A stretch of DNA of 64,000 nt from Trochalopteron elliotii (GCA_024734555.1 JANPWX010000544.1:367009-431008); one strand, 5' to 3'. Counted from the stretch's first letter, positions 22,801 through 39,970 are shown. The notes: generated by a model from the sequence alone, not told the origin. Made by a program: numbers and translations.

Positions 22801-24909
22801 GCTCTGTCCCACTGGTCATTCCCTAGACATCTGCTGCCTTTGGACACACTCATCCCTAATGCCCCCTGGGAGCAGCCCTGCAGCCAGGACAGACAGACAC
22901 TCTGGGGCTGTTTGCTGATTGCTGCTGCCTGGACAATGTGATTTTTCTGCCCATTAATGCACTAAGACTTTAAGGTCCTGCAGCAGCCTCAGAGCCCTGC
23001 TTGTATTCTCCCCGAGCCAAATCAACCCAAAAACATTTTCAAATTTCAGTTCAGGTTCCTGTGACTTTGTCCTGGCTTTAAAAATCATGAGCTCTCCTGT
23101 CACAGCACAGGTTTTTATACAACTGAACCCTTCTTTGGTATGTCAGTTAGTGTAAGATAAACTCAGGGTTTTGTAACAAAGAAAGAATGGCAAATGACAT
23201 CATTCTTTTCTCTCCTGTATTTTTCCCCTGAGATTTAGCTCTGGCTTTTGCTTGGTCTGACTCCTCATTGGAGCAGTCTGTTAAAGAAATTTTGCCAAAC
23301 TTCATGCTGACCCTACTCCATTTAAATCTCATGGATCAGAGCAGAAGCACAGAGGCTTCTCTCCTTATGCCCAGTTTTCCTTTGTCGTGTTAAGAGGAGT
23401 TGGATGGTGCAGGTGGGGATTAATATGGATTTCACTGCTCTAAGCTGTGTCTTTTAGCAAAGCTGACTCCCTAGGAAGAAAAATCAAGGCTAGAAATACA
23501 TAGAAGCTTTTTAACTGAAATTTGGCCAGAAATCACTGGCATTGCTCAGGAAGAAGAGATATGGGTTGGGTGTTAGTGAGGGAAGGGAGAAAGGATTTCC
23601 CTTGGGAATACAAGGACGGGGGTGTGTTCCCATCTCCTTAGAGCAAGACACTTCTTTATTCTGCATTCATTCATTTAATTGTCATTAATTCTTTTAAATG
23701 ACTGCAGGGCACCTATGTCTAGAAAACAATGTTTCAATTGGTTCTGTGGGTTTGCTACCTCATTTTTTGGATATCCTGGGAGCCGAAGGGCTCTGGCTGC
23801 CTGAAGGGATTGAGCTTTTCACAGTGAGGCTCTGACACGTCCCTGTGAGGTGGGTTCAGACCCCTCTCACCCAAAGATTTACCCCCAAACCTGCACTGAC
23901 ATCAGTGCCCAGATATGTCACAATGGCCTTGGAGACCTTGGTGGGAAGAAAAGAGAAAAGAGCTGGAAAGAAACGACACAAAACCAAGGAAACTCTGACG
24001 AGTTTCCACAGGACAAGCACAACAGAGTGAAAGACAACAAAGACAAAAGGTACAAATGGGTAGGAGAGCAAACACATAGCAGAAATATTGCATATATTTG
24101 AAGTAAAACTGCTTTTAAATAGTTCCATGTATTAAATGGATGAGATTCTGTGGGGAAAAAAAATAGGTCAGATCATCTTTTATTAATCAGACTTCATTCA
24201 GCTTTCTTTGCTTTTTGAATGTGATAACTCAAAAATCCCATCTAAATGTAAATATTGACTCTTAAAAGATGTGTAAATCCACTTAATTTATTACCAATTC
24301 AACACAAGAATACAAAATGGTATTCTTTTTTCTTTCAGTTCTGAGAAAACAAGAGTCTTCTATTTTTCAGCACTGAAAGAGCTCAGTCTTTTTTATTCTC
24401 ATTAAGCAGGACAAGTGCCATTTTTTTCCTTTATTGAAATTACAGGAAAGCACGAAAGACCCTTGTCTGGACAGATTAAAGAAACCTGATTTGCTCTTCA
24501 TTACTGACCTTAACTCCAGGAACTGGTTATTGTTCAGCCTTTCTGGTTGTTTTAATCTCCCCCTGAAAAGCTCTGCTAAGTGTGTTCATTAAAGCTCATC
24601 AGATGAGTCACCATCCTGGGCCTGGTTAAAATCAGTTAAATCAGGCACACAATAATTGCCATTTCATATTAAACCCTGTGTTCATGCAGTAAACTCTGGT
24701 TCTGGTGGGAAGTAGCACCTGATGCTTGTGGAGAAGGTTTAAAGCTGCTCATGCATGAGCTGACTCCCACATCACTGAGTGTTACTTCTGGGTTTTTGTA
24801 AATCTGTTGATTTCACGTTTCCCATCGTGCCTTCAGTGTGCCCACACAGCTTGAGCACACGCTTGGGATTGTGAAAGTGGTTAAATTATGGCAGTTAATA
24901 CATTGAATT

Positions 24910-25130
24910 GAATACAATGACCCCAAATACCCCAAAACCCGGCCTGAAAACAGCCTGGAAGCAGCCCCAAAACAGCCCCAGAATGCCCCCAAAAATCAGC
25001 TGGAAAACAGCCTGAAAACAGCCTGGAAAATGCCCCCAATATACCTCAGAAACACCATGGAAACAGCCTAAAAACAGCCCCTAAATGTCCCCAAAAACCA
25101 GCCTGAAAACAGCCTGAAAATACCCTGAGT
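24910..25130. repeat. Degenerate minisatellite, ~12-bp AACAGCCTGAAA units
   Basis: About 200 bp are built from AACAGCCTGAAA / AACAGCCCCAAA / ATGCCCCCAAAA variants at roughly 11-13 bp spacing. The + strand carries almost no T except in CTG. Units are diverged, so this array looks older than the one at 22694. Confidence 0.7.
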
Positions 25131-26299
25131 TTGAGAATAGGCAGCAATGGAATCTTGAAGAAAAACTTTATGAATGCACCTTAGAGAGAAACACTTTTTT
25201 AAAAAACACAGAGTCTTGGCATGTGCCAACCAACTTCACACTGTCTCTTTGGGTAGCTGAAGAGCACTCACACACCCTAAAAAAAAGAACTGCTTCCTGG
25301 GGCAACTCCTTCTGACTACTGCCAAGAGAATTTTCTGTCTAATAATCCCATTTCTGCTGATGGTCAGCTGTTGTGTGATGTTCCCATGCAACATGCAGCA
25401 TGGTAGCATGAGGGTGAAAAGGAATTTTTGGTTTGTATCACCTGTGTTGATGCTGTGGGGCACCTGAACTGAAGCTGTGAAGCTCTCCTGGAATTCTGAC
25501 ATGTTTAATTGATGATTTGCCCATTTTAGTGAGAGGTCAGGTCTGGGTCTCTTTTGGGGCAGAACAGGCAGGCAGGTGAGAGATCAATCATATTCCAGAA
25601 ACTCTCCATGACTCTAAAAACCATCAATTACCAGGATTACTGCAATGTGCAGCCCAGCCTTGGACTGACAGCTCTGCAGCTCTCCATGTGTGCTGCCAAC
25701 CCAGGCTGCTGCTGAAGAAGGGGGGAGGCAATTTCAAATGGTGCAAGCTGCTGCAGCAAATCAGGATTCCCATTTTCCTTCTCCTCCATCACTGAATGAG
25801 TGTCTCAGTGTCACATCAATAAACCCATCACCAGTTCTGCATTTGCAAGGTCACTGGTCTCCTTTAAATAATGATTGGAAGGAGCCACTCCTGACCTGTG
25901 CAATAATCACCACTTGCTTTGCACAGGAGGTTACCCCAAATCACTCTGCATCTACAGGGGACATCTGGGAGCACTGTGGGCCTCGATTTCCTCTGCCTGG
26001 GGAATAGAAGTTTCTGTTCTATTAAAATATTTTTGGGGAGGGAGGCTGTGAGACTGTGGGTGGGACAACTTCAAGCCACAATTGCACTTCACCAACTGGG
26101 AGATTCCATCCCAATATTTTTAAAGCATTCCTGTAGCTTCTTATTTCCAAAAGTTTTGGAAACAAGAGTTTTCCACAAGTTTCCTCTGCAAACACAGGTG
26201 TAGTGATGCAATCTCTACACACCCAGCAGGTGCTTCTAAATAGGGAAAGAGTCTCAGTTTACCTCTGACATTTCAGGAAGTTTACCTAGAAACTTTGAT

Positions 26300-26640
26300 G
26301 CTCTTCTGACAGAGATTGGCTCGGACCCAGCCCAGAAGTGTGGATTGGACTCCCAGAATGTAACTCAAAGATTGTCGTTACTCTCATTGGGCCAAGGCCC
26401 AAAAAGCCCACCTAAGTTGTTAAGTACTAAAGAGAGAGAACAAAGAAACTCCAGGCTTTTTGGGGTGTTGCAGCAAGGTGCAAGAGATTTCTCAAGCTTA
26501 TTATTTGTTTACTGGAACGTTTGTTATTTTGTTATTTTTTTCTTTATTAAACCACCTGATTTACGAAACACCTCCGAGGAGCAGTCTCACTTAAATTAAT
26601 TATAACCACTTTTCTGCCAGGCTGGCCCCTCTGAGTGTAG
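26300..26640 (+). mobile_element. Possible retroviral LTR fragment
   Basis: The segment has a promoter-like half (GATTGGCTCGGACCCAG, CATTGGGCCAAGGCCC) followed by a T-rich stretch with TTTATTAAACC, then CTCCGAGGAGCAGTCTCAC and ATTAATTATAACCA. That is the order of U3, R poly(A) signal and U5 in an avian LTR read on the + strand. No terminal repeats or target-site duplications were established, so both limits are estimates. Confidence 0.35.
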
Positions 26641-26716
26641 CTCAAACCCACACACGGGGAGTTTGTGTTTTTTCTTTGATCACAGAGAACCCCAGAGTCC
26701 AAGGAAGGATCACTCA

Positions 26717-26733
26717 CCATCTTGGTGGTTACC
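26717..26733 (-). promoter_or_regulatory. DCX: Tandem in-frame 5' splice sites of DCX exon 7
   Basis: Two GT donors lie 15 nt apart. The first is TTCAG|GTAACC (exon ends at 26733) and the second GATG|GTGAGTG (exon ends at 26718). Both leave a single G in phase 1, so both join the exon 8 acceptor in frame. Use of the distal site adds five codons, GNHQD, between ADS and ANG. Mammalian DCX isoforms differ by the same five-residue block (GNDQD). Confidence 0.85.
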
Positions 26734-26855
26734 TGAATCGGCCGGGGACTTGCTGCGGCGCATGGGCGCGGGGCTCTTGGCAGAGCTCTTCTGAGGGGTG
26801 GGGGAGGATTTGCTGCCTGTGGCCCCTGCTGGGCTCCCCTTCATCACCCGGCACT
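26718..26855 (-). CDS. DCX: Doublecortin linker/tail exon (exon 7)
   Basis: A 138-bp exon (123 bp with the proximal donor) with acceptor TTTCCCCAG. After completing the split Glu codon it reads [20 protein letters not shown], then [20 protein letters not shown] and the optional GNHQD. CRVMKG is the DCX version of the sequence just after the second doublecortin domain; DCLK1 has CRVVKS. The Cdk5 site known in human DCX (Ser297, in AKSPGP) is kept as AKSPAP, and the basic RRSKSP patch is kept. The Ser/Pro-rich linker is more diverged from mammals than the flanking exons. It is GC-rich compared with the surrounding intron. It begins in phase 1 after 30965-31067 and ends in phase 1. Confidence 0.96.
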
Positions 26856-31088
<4,233 letters not shown>

Positions 31089-31119
31089 TCATTTGAGTTT
31101 TTGATTGGCAGCATGACAC

Positions 31120-31500
31120 TGTTGTACACCACAACAACACAGACTCCCGGATTCAGAAGGCTGAAAAGGACTCCTTTATTTTTGGGATGTGTCTCCCTTT
31201 TGTACTATTTCACACAGACCAGTTGGATTGGTGACACAAAGGCAAACCTCTTCACTCACATTGGTCAGAGCAGAGGGACATCAAGAAGAAGTCCCTCCTA
31301 GGGAAAGGAATGAATAGCAAAGTTACAGTTACAAAAACATTTCTCCTGTTTACAGAAAATTCCCTGGGAAAAGAATTTCAGAAAACAAAAACACCTCAGG
31401 CATGGAACCAGGGCTACAGCAGCACTCTGGTGTGACTCAGCTTTGGCTGAAGCAGGAGGGGGCTCTACCTCTCTGCTCTTCCTCCCATCCCACATTAATG
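31120..31500 (-). mobile_element. Probable ERV LTR, sense to DCX, beside exon 6
   Basis: On the minus strand the segment ends with CCCAAAAATAAAGGAGTCC, then CTTCTGAATCCGGGAGTC and GGTGTACAACA. That is a poly(A) signal followed by a short R-U5-like region ending in CA, preceded by about 300 bp of U3-like sequence. It resembles avian retroviral LTRs I remember. The left edge at 31120 fits a TG...CA terminus. The right edge is an estimate and no target-site duplication was confirmed. Confidence 0.55.
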
Positions 31501-32430
31501 TTTCCTGCAGGGCTGGTGCCCATCACACAACTTCCCAGGGCAAGCCAAGCCTGACAGAGTCATTAAAAAGTAAAACAACAACAAAAACCAGAGATAAAAA
31601 CTCCCAAACGACTCCCTTGCAAGTTCTTGGAGGTTTGGCATTTCCCACCCAGGATACATCAGCCACCCAAAGGAATGACACAGCTACATCTAAAATAAGA
31701 GCAGAGGTGCCCCCGTGCCACACTGACAGGGCTGTGACATCCCTGCCTGTGCTGAGGGGTGCCTTGGTACTTGCAGAGACTAAAATCTCAGACAATCACT
31801 GGGTGTGAGCACAGATGTGGCTGTGACTCCTCCTGAGCAATCCTGAGGACAAATTTTAAATCCAAAACGTTTATCTGTGCTATTGGTGGAGAGACCCAAA
31901 GTATGACAGGACAACTTTCCCAGCCCAGCACCATTTAAATCCAGATTTACTGCAGGTGTTGTGCCAGCCTCTCCTTCATTGAGTGCCTTGCTCCTTACTT
32001 TTGCCATCCTCAAGAGGAGGAGGTTTTATCCTGCACTACCTGGAGCTCCAAACTCTGCCTTGCCTTGCAGCATTAAACAGAAACAAAGCACAAAGGTGTG
32101 GGAGCCCCAGACCCACTGATTGAATCAGAGAACTGATACCTGGGAGGTTGGAAATGTGAAAATGCATTCAGGTTGCTGGGAGAAAAATTTTAAAATCCTG
32201 TCAGACTGGGGGCTCCTCCCCATATTCAGCTGGCAGAGAGCTGCAATTCTCTACCGATGATGGACTTGCTTTACCAATTCCTGACAACATCCTGATATCC
32301 CAGACAAATATTGTGTCAGGAGCAGCAGAAACACTCATCTGCAAACACCCCAGAGTGGAACAGCTCCAGCAGAGCCAGCCTGGGGCAGCCAAACATCTGA
32401 GCACCCAGCAGAGGCCAAGGTGGCTCCCTG

Positions 32431-32751
32431 AAGTTCCACTTTTCCAGGTAAATTTCTACTTTTTCAGGTAAAGTTCCACTTTTCCAGGTGTGGTGGTTCA
32501 GGTTTTTTCTAGGGAAAGGTGTTTGGAAGTTTAATTTTTTTTTTCTTTTTTTCTTTTCTTTTTTTTCCTTATTGTGTGTTAATAAACTATCTGTTTACCT
32601 TTAGGTTAAGCCTGTTCTGCCTTTTTCTCCCAAAAATCCTATCTCCCAGAGGTAAAAAGAGCAGATACTCAAACCACTACACTAAATTTGGCACAACAGA
32701 ATTCAGTGAACGTGAAACCACCACATCAGGTGAAGTTCCATTTTTCCAGGA
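32431..32751. repeat. ~21-bp tandem repeat interrupted by an LTR
   Basis: Units of GAAGTTCCACTTTTCCAGGTA type occur three times at 32431-32488. A fourth (GAAGTTCCATTTTTCCAGG) resumes at about 32733, immediately after the element at 32489-32725. The element therefore inserted into a pre-existing short array. Confidence 0.75.
32489..32725 (+). mobile_element. Short solo LTR-like element (237 bp)
   Basis: It starts TGTGGTGGTT and ends AACCACCACA, a perfect 10-bp terminal inverted repeat with TG...CA ends. It contains GTTAATAAACTATC, a poly(A) signal on the + strand, after a T-rich stretch. Flanking pentamers are CCAGG and TCAGG, a possible target-site duplication with one mismatch. The sequence between the ends resembles songbird LTRs with TGTGGTGGTT termini. 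A non-autonomous terminal-inverted-repeat element is the alternative. Confidence 0.65.
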
Positions 32752-33753
32752 AACCATTCCAAGCAAGCACAAGGTGGGCACTGATATTTCTGAGGGAGGG
32801 AAGAGGCTCAGAGCTGCTGCTGCTGCCCAGGGTTTGTCTGGGCACTGGGAGGGACTGGAGAGAGCACTGCAGATAACCACGGGGAACTCACCAGAGGCAG
32901 AGCTGAATTTCTGTATCTGCTGATCTCTTGGAGCTGGACTGTGAAAAGTTAATTTCAAGCTCTAATAAATCAACTCTAAAGAAGGCTTTTGGCTATCTTA
33001 ATAAGGCTCAGTATTTCACACTGGTTAGTATAATGTATAATTAAAGCAGTGCCTGTGAGTGCCAGCACTGGTTGCAATGCCAAACCTTAGTGAAAAGCCT
33101 GTTTTTTTCACATTGTCATGACTTCCAAAACGGAGCAGGCTGAAATCTGCCATGCCTTTGATCAGAGTTAGAATTTTCTCTGCTAGCTCTGGTGAATTCC
33201 TATTTCTGATTGCCTAAAATTAGACTGAAAATAGCTAACTTCATCTACAGAGAATTCTCCCAAAGAAAAGATGACATTTCAAACCAGCCCTTGGTATTAC
33301 AGCCCTCCCCCTGAGGACGTGTGGCACTGATTCATTTGCAAATAATTGGGTTTGGCTCAACACACCAGCTCCCATCTGAACACCAAGTACTCCACTTGTG
33401 CCACTGAAAGGACCCGTGGGTTGCTCTGCTCCACTGTGCAGTTAAATCTGTGATTTAAAGTTGGACAAAAAAGCTTCAAAAATTCCCCAGCCTTTTGCAT
33501 GAAATCAGAAAGAACCCACAGATGCTTTTGTTGTCTCCAGGTCAGGAATCCAAGTGTGGATTTTGTCCTTGACTGCCCACAAGCACCCCAAGCATAAGCA
33601 AAGTGCAGCCAATCAAGAAATTCTACAGATCCAAGAGCCCAAACACGATGGAGAAGCCCCAGAGTGTCCAAGGACAGGAACCTGACTGCATTTCAAACAG
33701 AGATACTTGCAATTCACTTTTCTGCATTCCTGTCCCTCCAGAGAGCAGACATT

Positions 33754-34060
33754 TGTCACTAGACAGACACAAAATGAAGGACACTCACACAGTCAGTTGT
33801 CAGAGCAAAAAGAGAGAGCTTTATTATTTCAACCTCGATTTATATAGATTTTGGACAATGACTAGGGACAATGAGGTTGACACCTGTCTGACCCCACTGG
33901 TCAAACTAGAAGTCCATCAATTGTCCCTCCTCCAGAGAAGAATGCGAAAACAAAAAAAAAAAATTCCAAAACATCATCTTTGTTTGCATGAAAGTCTGTA
34001 AAAAACTCCACTACAAAAATGCAAACATCAGAAGACTGAAAAAAATCAGGGCAATCGACA
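33754..34060 (-). mobile_element. Solo LTR-like element (307 bp)
   Basis: On the minus strand it starts TGTCGATTGCCC and ends TCTAGTGACA. Within it a TATA-type box (CTATATAAATCGAGG) is followed about 20 nt later by AATAAAGCTCTCTC, the U3-R arrangement of an LTR. The termini match as TGTC...GACA. No target-site duplication was identified. The orientation is the same as DCX. Confidence 0.6.
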
Positions 34061-34754
34061 TTATGTCTGTTTTATAGTTATGAAGAGCTGGCTGAGCACT
34101 GGAGGCTGGTAGAGAATTCAATAATCTACTTGCTGAACTCTGAATATTCAGGAAACAATCACTTCTGGTTTTGCCTTATTTGTTCCTTTTTGGTTTCCTG
34201 TTGTAACTCCCACTACTAAGAGCTCACCACAACACGGCAGAAAGGGCAGCCAAAAACCCAACCCCACTCTCCTTAAATAGTGCAAAATTCAGAAAATAAC
34301 TGGGGTCCTACACCACGGGGCCATGGCTCTGTTGCTTATGTTCACCACGTGTGTGGTATTTTCTATTTACCTTCTGTTTATTCAACTGAAGCCCCTGGTC
34401 ATTGCTCGGAGTCCCTGAAACACGTCCCAGATGGGCTCCTGTGCACAGGAAGTCTCTGGAGTAAACTTTCTTTGGGAAAACATGATTTCACTGCTGGAGC
34501 TGAGAGCAGCTTGTCTGAGGGGTGCAGGGAAAAGAGAAACCCACCAGGGTAAAGCCCTGGATGTGCTCAGCCCGTGCTGGGATAACTGGTTTGAGACCTC
34601 ATTAACCAGCAGGGAATGTCTAAGGGTTGTTCTTGGCAGGCAAAGCCAAACCTTTACCTGCAGTCATGTTGTAGAGGTTTTTAGTGACTCCCAGATGACA
34701 TTATTAGTCTTCTCTCCATTCTTCAGAAGTCTTTTTTCTGATGTTTTCACCATT

Positions 34755-34926
34755 AAAATAATTTTTTTAAAATTTAAAAATTTATTTATTTTATTAAAAG
34801 AATATTAAATTTTATTTTATAAAATATAAATATATATAAAAATATAAATTTTTATATATTTGTATATTTTTATTTATATAAAATTATTAAAATAATAAAA
34901 TTATAAAGAAATAAATACATAAATAA
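34755..34926. repeat. A/T-only low-complexity stretch
   Basis: About 170 bp consist almost entirely of A and T with TATAAAATATAAATATAT-like motifs. Several short self-complementary segments could extrude as hairpins. No protein or RNA signal is visible. Confidence 0.85.
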
Positions 34927-35042
34927 ATGTAGTACAAGTCTCCCCCCAAGCAGTGTGGACTTTTTTGAAAGAATATTTTCTGCTTTAGCTCACTCTGATC
35001 TACCACTCTAATGATATCCAATAATTCACCTGGAACACCATG

Positions 35043-35087
35043 AAAAAAAAACAAAAAACAAAAAACAAAAAACAAAAAACAAAAAAA
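35043..35087. repeat. (AAAAAAC)n microsatellite
   Basis: Six short runs of A separated by single C at 6-8 bp spacing. It may be the diverged tail of an old insertion, but no element body is recognisable beside it. Confidence 0.85.
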
Positions 35088-38000
35088 CCTTGAAAGAAGG
35101 TATATATCAACAAAAAACTTTACCCCAGACAATAAGCTGAAAATTATCTTTTTTAAATGCTGTGTTTTGCTTTTAGTTATAAATTTATTAAAGCACAAGA
35201 CAAAACCCAGTAGTAGTCAGACAGTGCAAGGACCAGTGCTGCCACGTGAAAATGGTGATTTTGTTGATGGCTGTTGTCACCCTCAGCAATGACACCAGGG
35301 ACCAGCAAAATGGGAAGATTTTGTCTTTCTGCAGTTTTCAGTCTGCAAGGATTTTTCATCTCTAACAAAAATTCAGCTTGTGTATATAACTACAGCAGAC
35401 AAGATAAACAGCATTGATTTCCAAGTGTGCCTTTGTTTAAGGGGGGATAATATTGAATTTGAAATTCAGGATTGAAAGGACAATATTGACTTGGGAAAGG
35501 ATCATACTGCATGAAATGTTTGCTTTCCGATTCCTGCAGCTTAAGCAATTCCAAGGAAGGAAATCGTATCTTCACACCCCAGTCAATGAGGCACAAATTT
35601 ATTTCTTACAAAGTCATTATTTCTAATAGATCTGATGGCAGCATTTTTCTTTGTGCCAAAGTCTGAGCTTTAAAAACCTTTATAATACATATTCTGGAAG
35701 AAATGGAAGGTTGCAGAGATTAGTTTGCAATTCCTTAGGTTTTCCTTGTTGAATTAAATCCTTCTCTGCTTATATGAGGAAAAGCTTCCCTGAGAGGACA
35801 ATCTAGCTGGGATTTCTGCAGTGTTAGTCCATCAGTGTCTGCTGCAGCAATTTTAATTGCTGAAAGGAAAATCTGCAGCCTTGTGAGAGCTGCTGAGCCC
35901 CTGCTTCATTTTAATACAGCACTTGTGGAACTAAGCATTTTTCAGGATTTTGACAAAATGGAGCTTGCCTCACACACACCCCTGGATGTGAGGTCACACT
36001 TTGCTGGAATGCCTGTGATGGTACAGGCAGAAATTCTGAGTTCACCTGGAAAAAGAGCAGTGAAAACCCAGGATCTGCCCTGGCACAGCTCAGAGTAACT
36101 GCCTGTTCCCACCTTTCTCCAGGAGGCAGCAGCAGTATTTGGAAACTGTAATTTATTAACAAACAGAACAATTTAAAAGAATTAGGGGAAAAAAAAAAAA
36201 AAAGAAGAAGAAGTTTGAAGACTTCAGCCAAAGCCTGAATCACCCAGCAGAGCAGAGCCTGGGGTGCTTTGAAGGGTTGGGATTTCCCAGCTCCTTTTAC
36301 CCTCTCTCAGCCCCTCACAGGTGATGGATCCCTCACTGTCACTCCAAACATGGGCACAGCAGGGACAGAGGGTGAACTGTCCTCTCCACCCTTCAGAGAA
36401 GTGTCTTTTCCAGCCAGAAAATGTTCTTGTTTTCAGCTCTCAGTCATGATTTTGTAAACCATTCTCTCTGCAATATCTCTCCCATTTAGGAATTTCAGAA
36501 TTCCAGAAACAACAGAACAGTGGTAGCAGTACACAAGGAGCTTCAAAGTCCCTGAGTTTCTGTAAATCTAATGGTTATGTTCAAAGAAAACAGATCTCCA
36601 CTTGCTTTCTTGAAATCATCACAGCTCTTCAGCTTGTAGGCCTCCAAAGGTCAGAACATGGGGGAAATGTCTACAGAAAAAGGCAAAAAAGGGCCAAGAA
36701 GACCACAGAAGACAACTGCATGCCATGCACACACCAGCCTGTAAGAACAGAGCTGAATTAAGGCACACTCCTCTTTTCTAGGCTGCTTTGATAAGGGCTG
36801 TAAAACTGAACACATCCAATCACCAGAAATATACAATTAATGTGTTTTAGATGCCTGCTCCTGTCCCTTCTCTCTCAAGTCAGACCATCAGCCAGACAGA
36901 CACCGAGAGTTAACTGGGCTGAAAATGTCACTAAAACCTCTTTAAACTCTTTTTAAACTCACACCAGCAATCTCAGGGATTTATTTATTTATGCTCCATC
37001 AGCTCTACTCCAACTCAGATTGGAAGTGGCCTGTTTGTTTCAGGTCTGAGGAGCCAAAGTCCTAAATCACAAAGAAAATTGTGCTTTATGATGTGTCACT
37101 TAGGTGTCTGCAATCAGCAAAGCAGGGAAACCAAACTCAGATTGACCCACAGAAAGATTCAGAAGGAATATGGGAATTGATGAACATGGGTAGTGAACTC
37201 TTCACCACACACCCACAAAGAAAAAGATTTCAGGAGACTGAAGGGTTAAAGGCAATGCAATGGAAAATAAAGATGTTGGTATTGGAATGCACAGCACTTA
37301 ATGCATTTTTCTTTTTAACAGTCTGAAGACTGCTAGCCCAAAGCAGACACTGAATTGATTTACATTTTATTAGATTCTGGTTTCCTGCATTTAAAAATAA
37401 GAGATGTTTGGATTCAATTATTTTTTTAAAGTATGCACACACCCACTCAATAGAGTCCACATTTGCATTCACAGAACGAGAATTACTTAGTGTTTTCCTG
37501 AAAAAAATACTGCTTAAAATTGACAAGCAATAAGAGGAGCAGGAAAACCACAAACATTAACACAAACTGGATCCTGCATGCCCAGCCTGTGCCATACAAA
37601 TATTTTAATTGAATTTTAGGGAGCCCCTCTCTGAGCTCCCCAGCAGTGAGGGAAGGAGCCACTGTCACCTGTTCCTTCATCTCTGTCCCCCTGGGCCACC
37701 AAAGGTCCACGTGGAGACCAGATCATGGTCATGCTGTCCCCCCATTGCTGTGTGGCACAGGAAAAGCCACCCCTACCATTTGGGTGTCTCTGTGACCTCT
37801 CAACAGAAACCTGCAGAGATTTCTCCATTCCTTCATGCATTATCCAGAGGTCTCAACTTTTCCTTGTATTCACAGGGACCATTCAGGCCCTGCCTACACA
37901 GTGTGGTTGAAACAATCAAATTCCACTCTCCTGTAGAGGTTTTTTCCTTCCTTTCTCACCTCCAGAAGAGAAAGTCCTGGGCCAGTCAAGATGATCAAAT

Positions 38001-39252
38001 GTTTCCTTTGATGCCAGAAGGAATGTTTATACATTTTTATTGCTGAAAAATGCAGATCCTCTTAATTAATTAGGCTGTATAACTCCTGCAGGCTCATCAT
38101 GAGTGCTTGTGCCCACTTTTTGAGGCAACCAAACCAGAGCAGGGACACCAGCTCCTGCCCAATGTGCATTGTTGTCTAGGATAAGCATTTGTGATGCTTA
38201 TTTAAGTGGAATAAGAAATATTCATGCATGTGTGTCCCCAGCAGCTTGTAAGAGTTCATGCATAAGGGAAATGCTGCTCTCAAGGGGCTGCAGCACACAG
38301 TGCCTGTTTATTTAAATATTGGAAATGGGTGAGTTTGAAACAGAATGGAGCAAAAAGCAGGAGGGAGGGAGGGAGGTCAGTGGCCAAGCTACCCAGTAGG
38401 AATGTTAAAGCTGAATTTTAATATATCTGATGAATTCGTGGTGCTTCCAAACTGTGTGAAATCCAATTAGCCTCTGGGAGAAAGGTTAGTTTGTTATCCC
38501 CATTCCCTATACATATGGAGGAGACTATGAAACAGATATTCAGGCTGTTGATTCTTTTTAAGCAGAAGAAAGGCTTGCTCTTGCATTCATGAGGGTTTTA
38601 CACTGAGGATAAATGTGCTGTGGAGTTTGGGGGAACAAAGAGCACAGCCATGCAAACCCATAGATAAAACATTACCATTTCTCCAGTCAGAAAACCATAA
38701 AATGAGGAATTCTGGGTGACAGATTGGCTTTGAAAGGAGAGATTGCCAGCACAAATAGCCCCAGAACAGGTAGCACTTAGGAATTCAGGAAACTGAACCC
38801 TAACCAGCACCCCCTCATCACTCCTGAGAGGAAATTGTATTTTTGGGAGACAGAAGAGCAGCAGAGACTTTGGAAATAGCACAACTGCACGGCCAAGGTG
38901 AAGCAGCACTAATTGAAATGGGAGTCTTGAAAGTAAGGACACAGGGAGGCTGTAAAGGTGAGGCTGGAATATCCATTAATGGGATTTCCAGCTCCAAAAA
39001 ACTCCTAAAATCTACAGCTGTTGCTGATCCTGTTGTGCACAGTTTCATAAAAGGGAAATTATGTTCATCTCTGTGCAGGTCTCTCCTGAGTGAGGCACTG
39101 ACAGTGATGAGGAGATTTGGGGAAATAGATCCTCACCCTACGTACAACAACACAGACACAGCACACTGTGCCAGGATGGAGTGGTTTGGGACAAAACTGA
39201 AGTACTCATGCATTTCCATTTCCAGGGATAAATCCATTGTCTTTCAACCCAC

Positions 39253-39335
39253 AATAAAATAAAATAAAATAAAATAAAATAAAATAAAATAAAATAAAAT
39301 AAAATAAAATAAAATAAAATAAAATAAAATAAAAA
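39253..39335. repeat. (AAAAT)n microsatellite, ~16 units
   Basis: Uninterrupted ATAAA pentamers span about 83 bp. The minus strand gives a phenylalanine/isoleucine/leucine-repeat pseudo-ORF that is not coding. Perfect identity of units suggests a length-polymorphic locus. Confidence 0.95.
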
Positions 39336-39970
39336 TATTTTCTAACTGCTGCCCAGCACACAGCCATGGAAGGAGAGGGCAACATCCCAGCACAAATAAA
39401 GTTCTGGAAAAATGGAGATTACACAGAATAGCTGTATTTGTTCCTACATTCTCTGTGATGCAGTGTAAAGAGACATGAGAGACAATTCTGTCTTTGGTAG
39501 TCACCCAGAGTGACAAAGGAAATTCCATGAAATGTGATTTAGTTTCCCTGTAACACGTGGATGTGTTTTACCCACTGAGGCAGCCTCGCTGAGAAATGGA
39601 GTTATTTGAGGTTGTCCTGCTGACATCAGTAACTTCCTTCCAAAATTAGTGCTGGGGGAAAATGAGTGTCAGACTTGCTGTTTTTATCAGTGCATCAGCA
39701 GAGTTCAGGGACATTTCAGTTCAAGTCAGGCAGCAGCACTCCTTTGAAGGAGCAAATTCTGCCCTGGCTGTGTCTCTCCTGGCACAGCAGCACACTGACA
39801 CACTTTGTCAGGGACACCCTCATCCTCCTTGGCACTTGTGGTAGACAGATTTTGTTGATTAGGATTGAGTAAGTCACAGAAAACCCACAATTTTTGCTCT
39901 AAAAGACACAGTGGCCTGGCCTTGTTTGGCCTACATAATCTTCTTTTCTAGAGTGGGCAATAAAAAATAG

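Larger units (their letters stand above)
19232..26717 (-). other. DCX: DCX intron 7
   Basis: A 7.5-kb intron. From the acceptor end outwards it holds a 330-bp G/T-rich (sense) tract at 19351-19678, a CR1 fragment at 21730-22060, minisatellites at 22694-22800 and 24910-25130, and a possible LTR near 26300-26640. The remaining DNA shows no exon-like segment that I could recognise. Confidence 0.9.
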
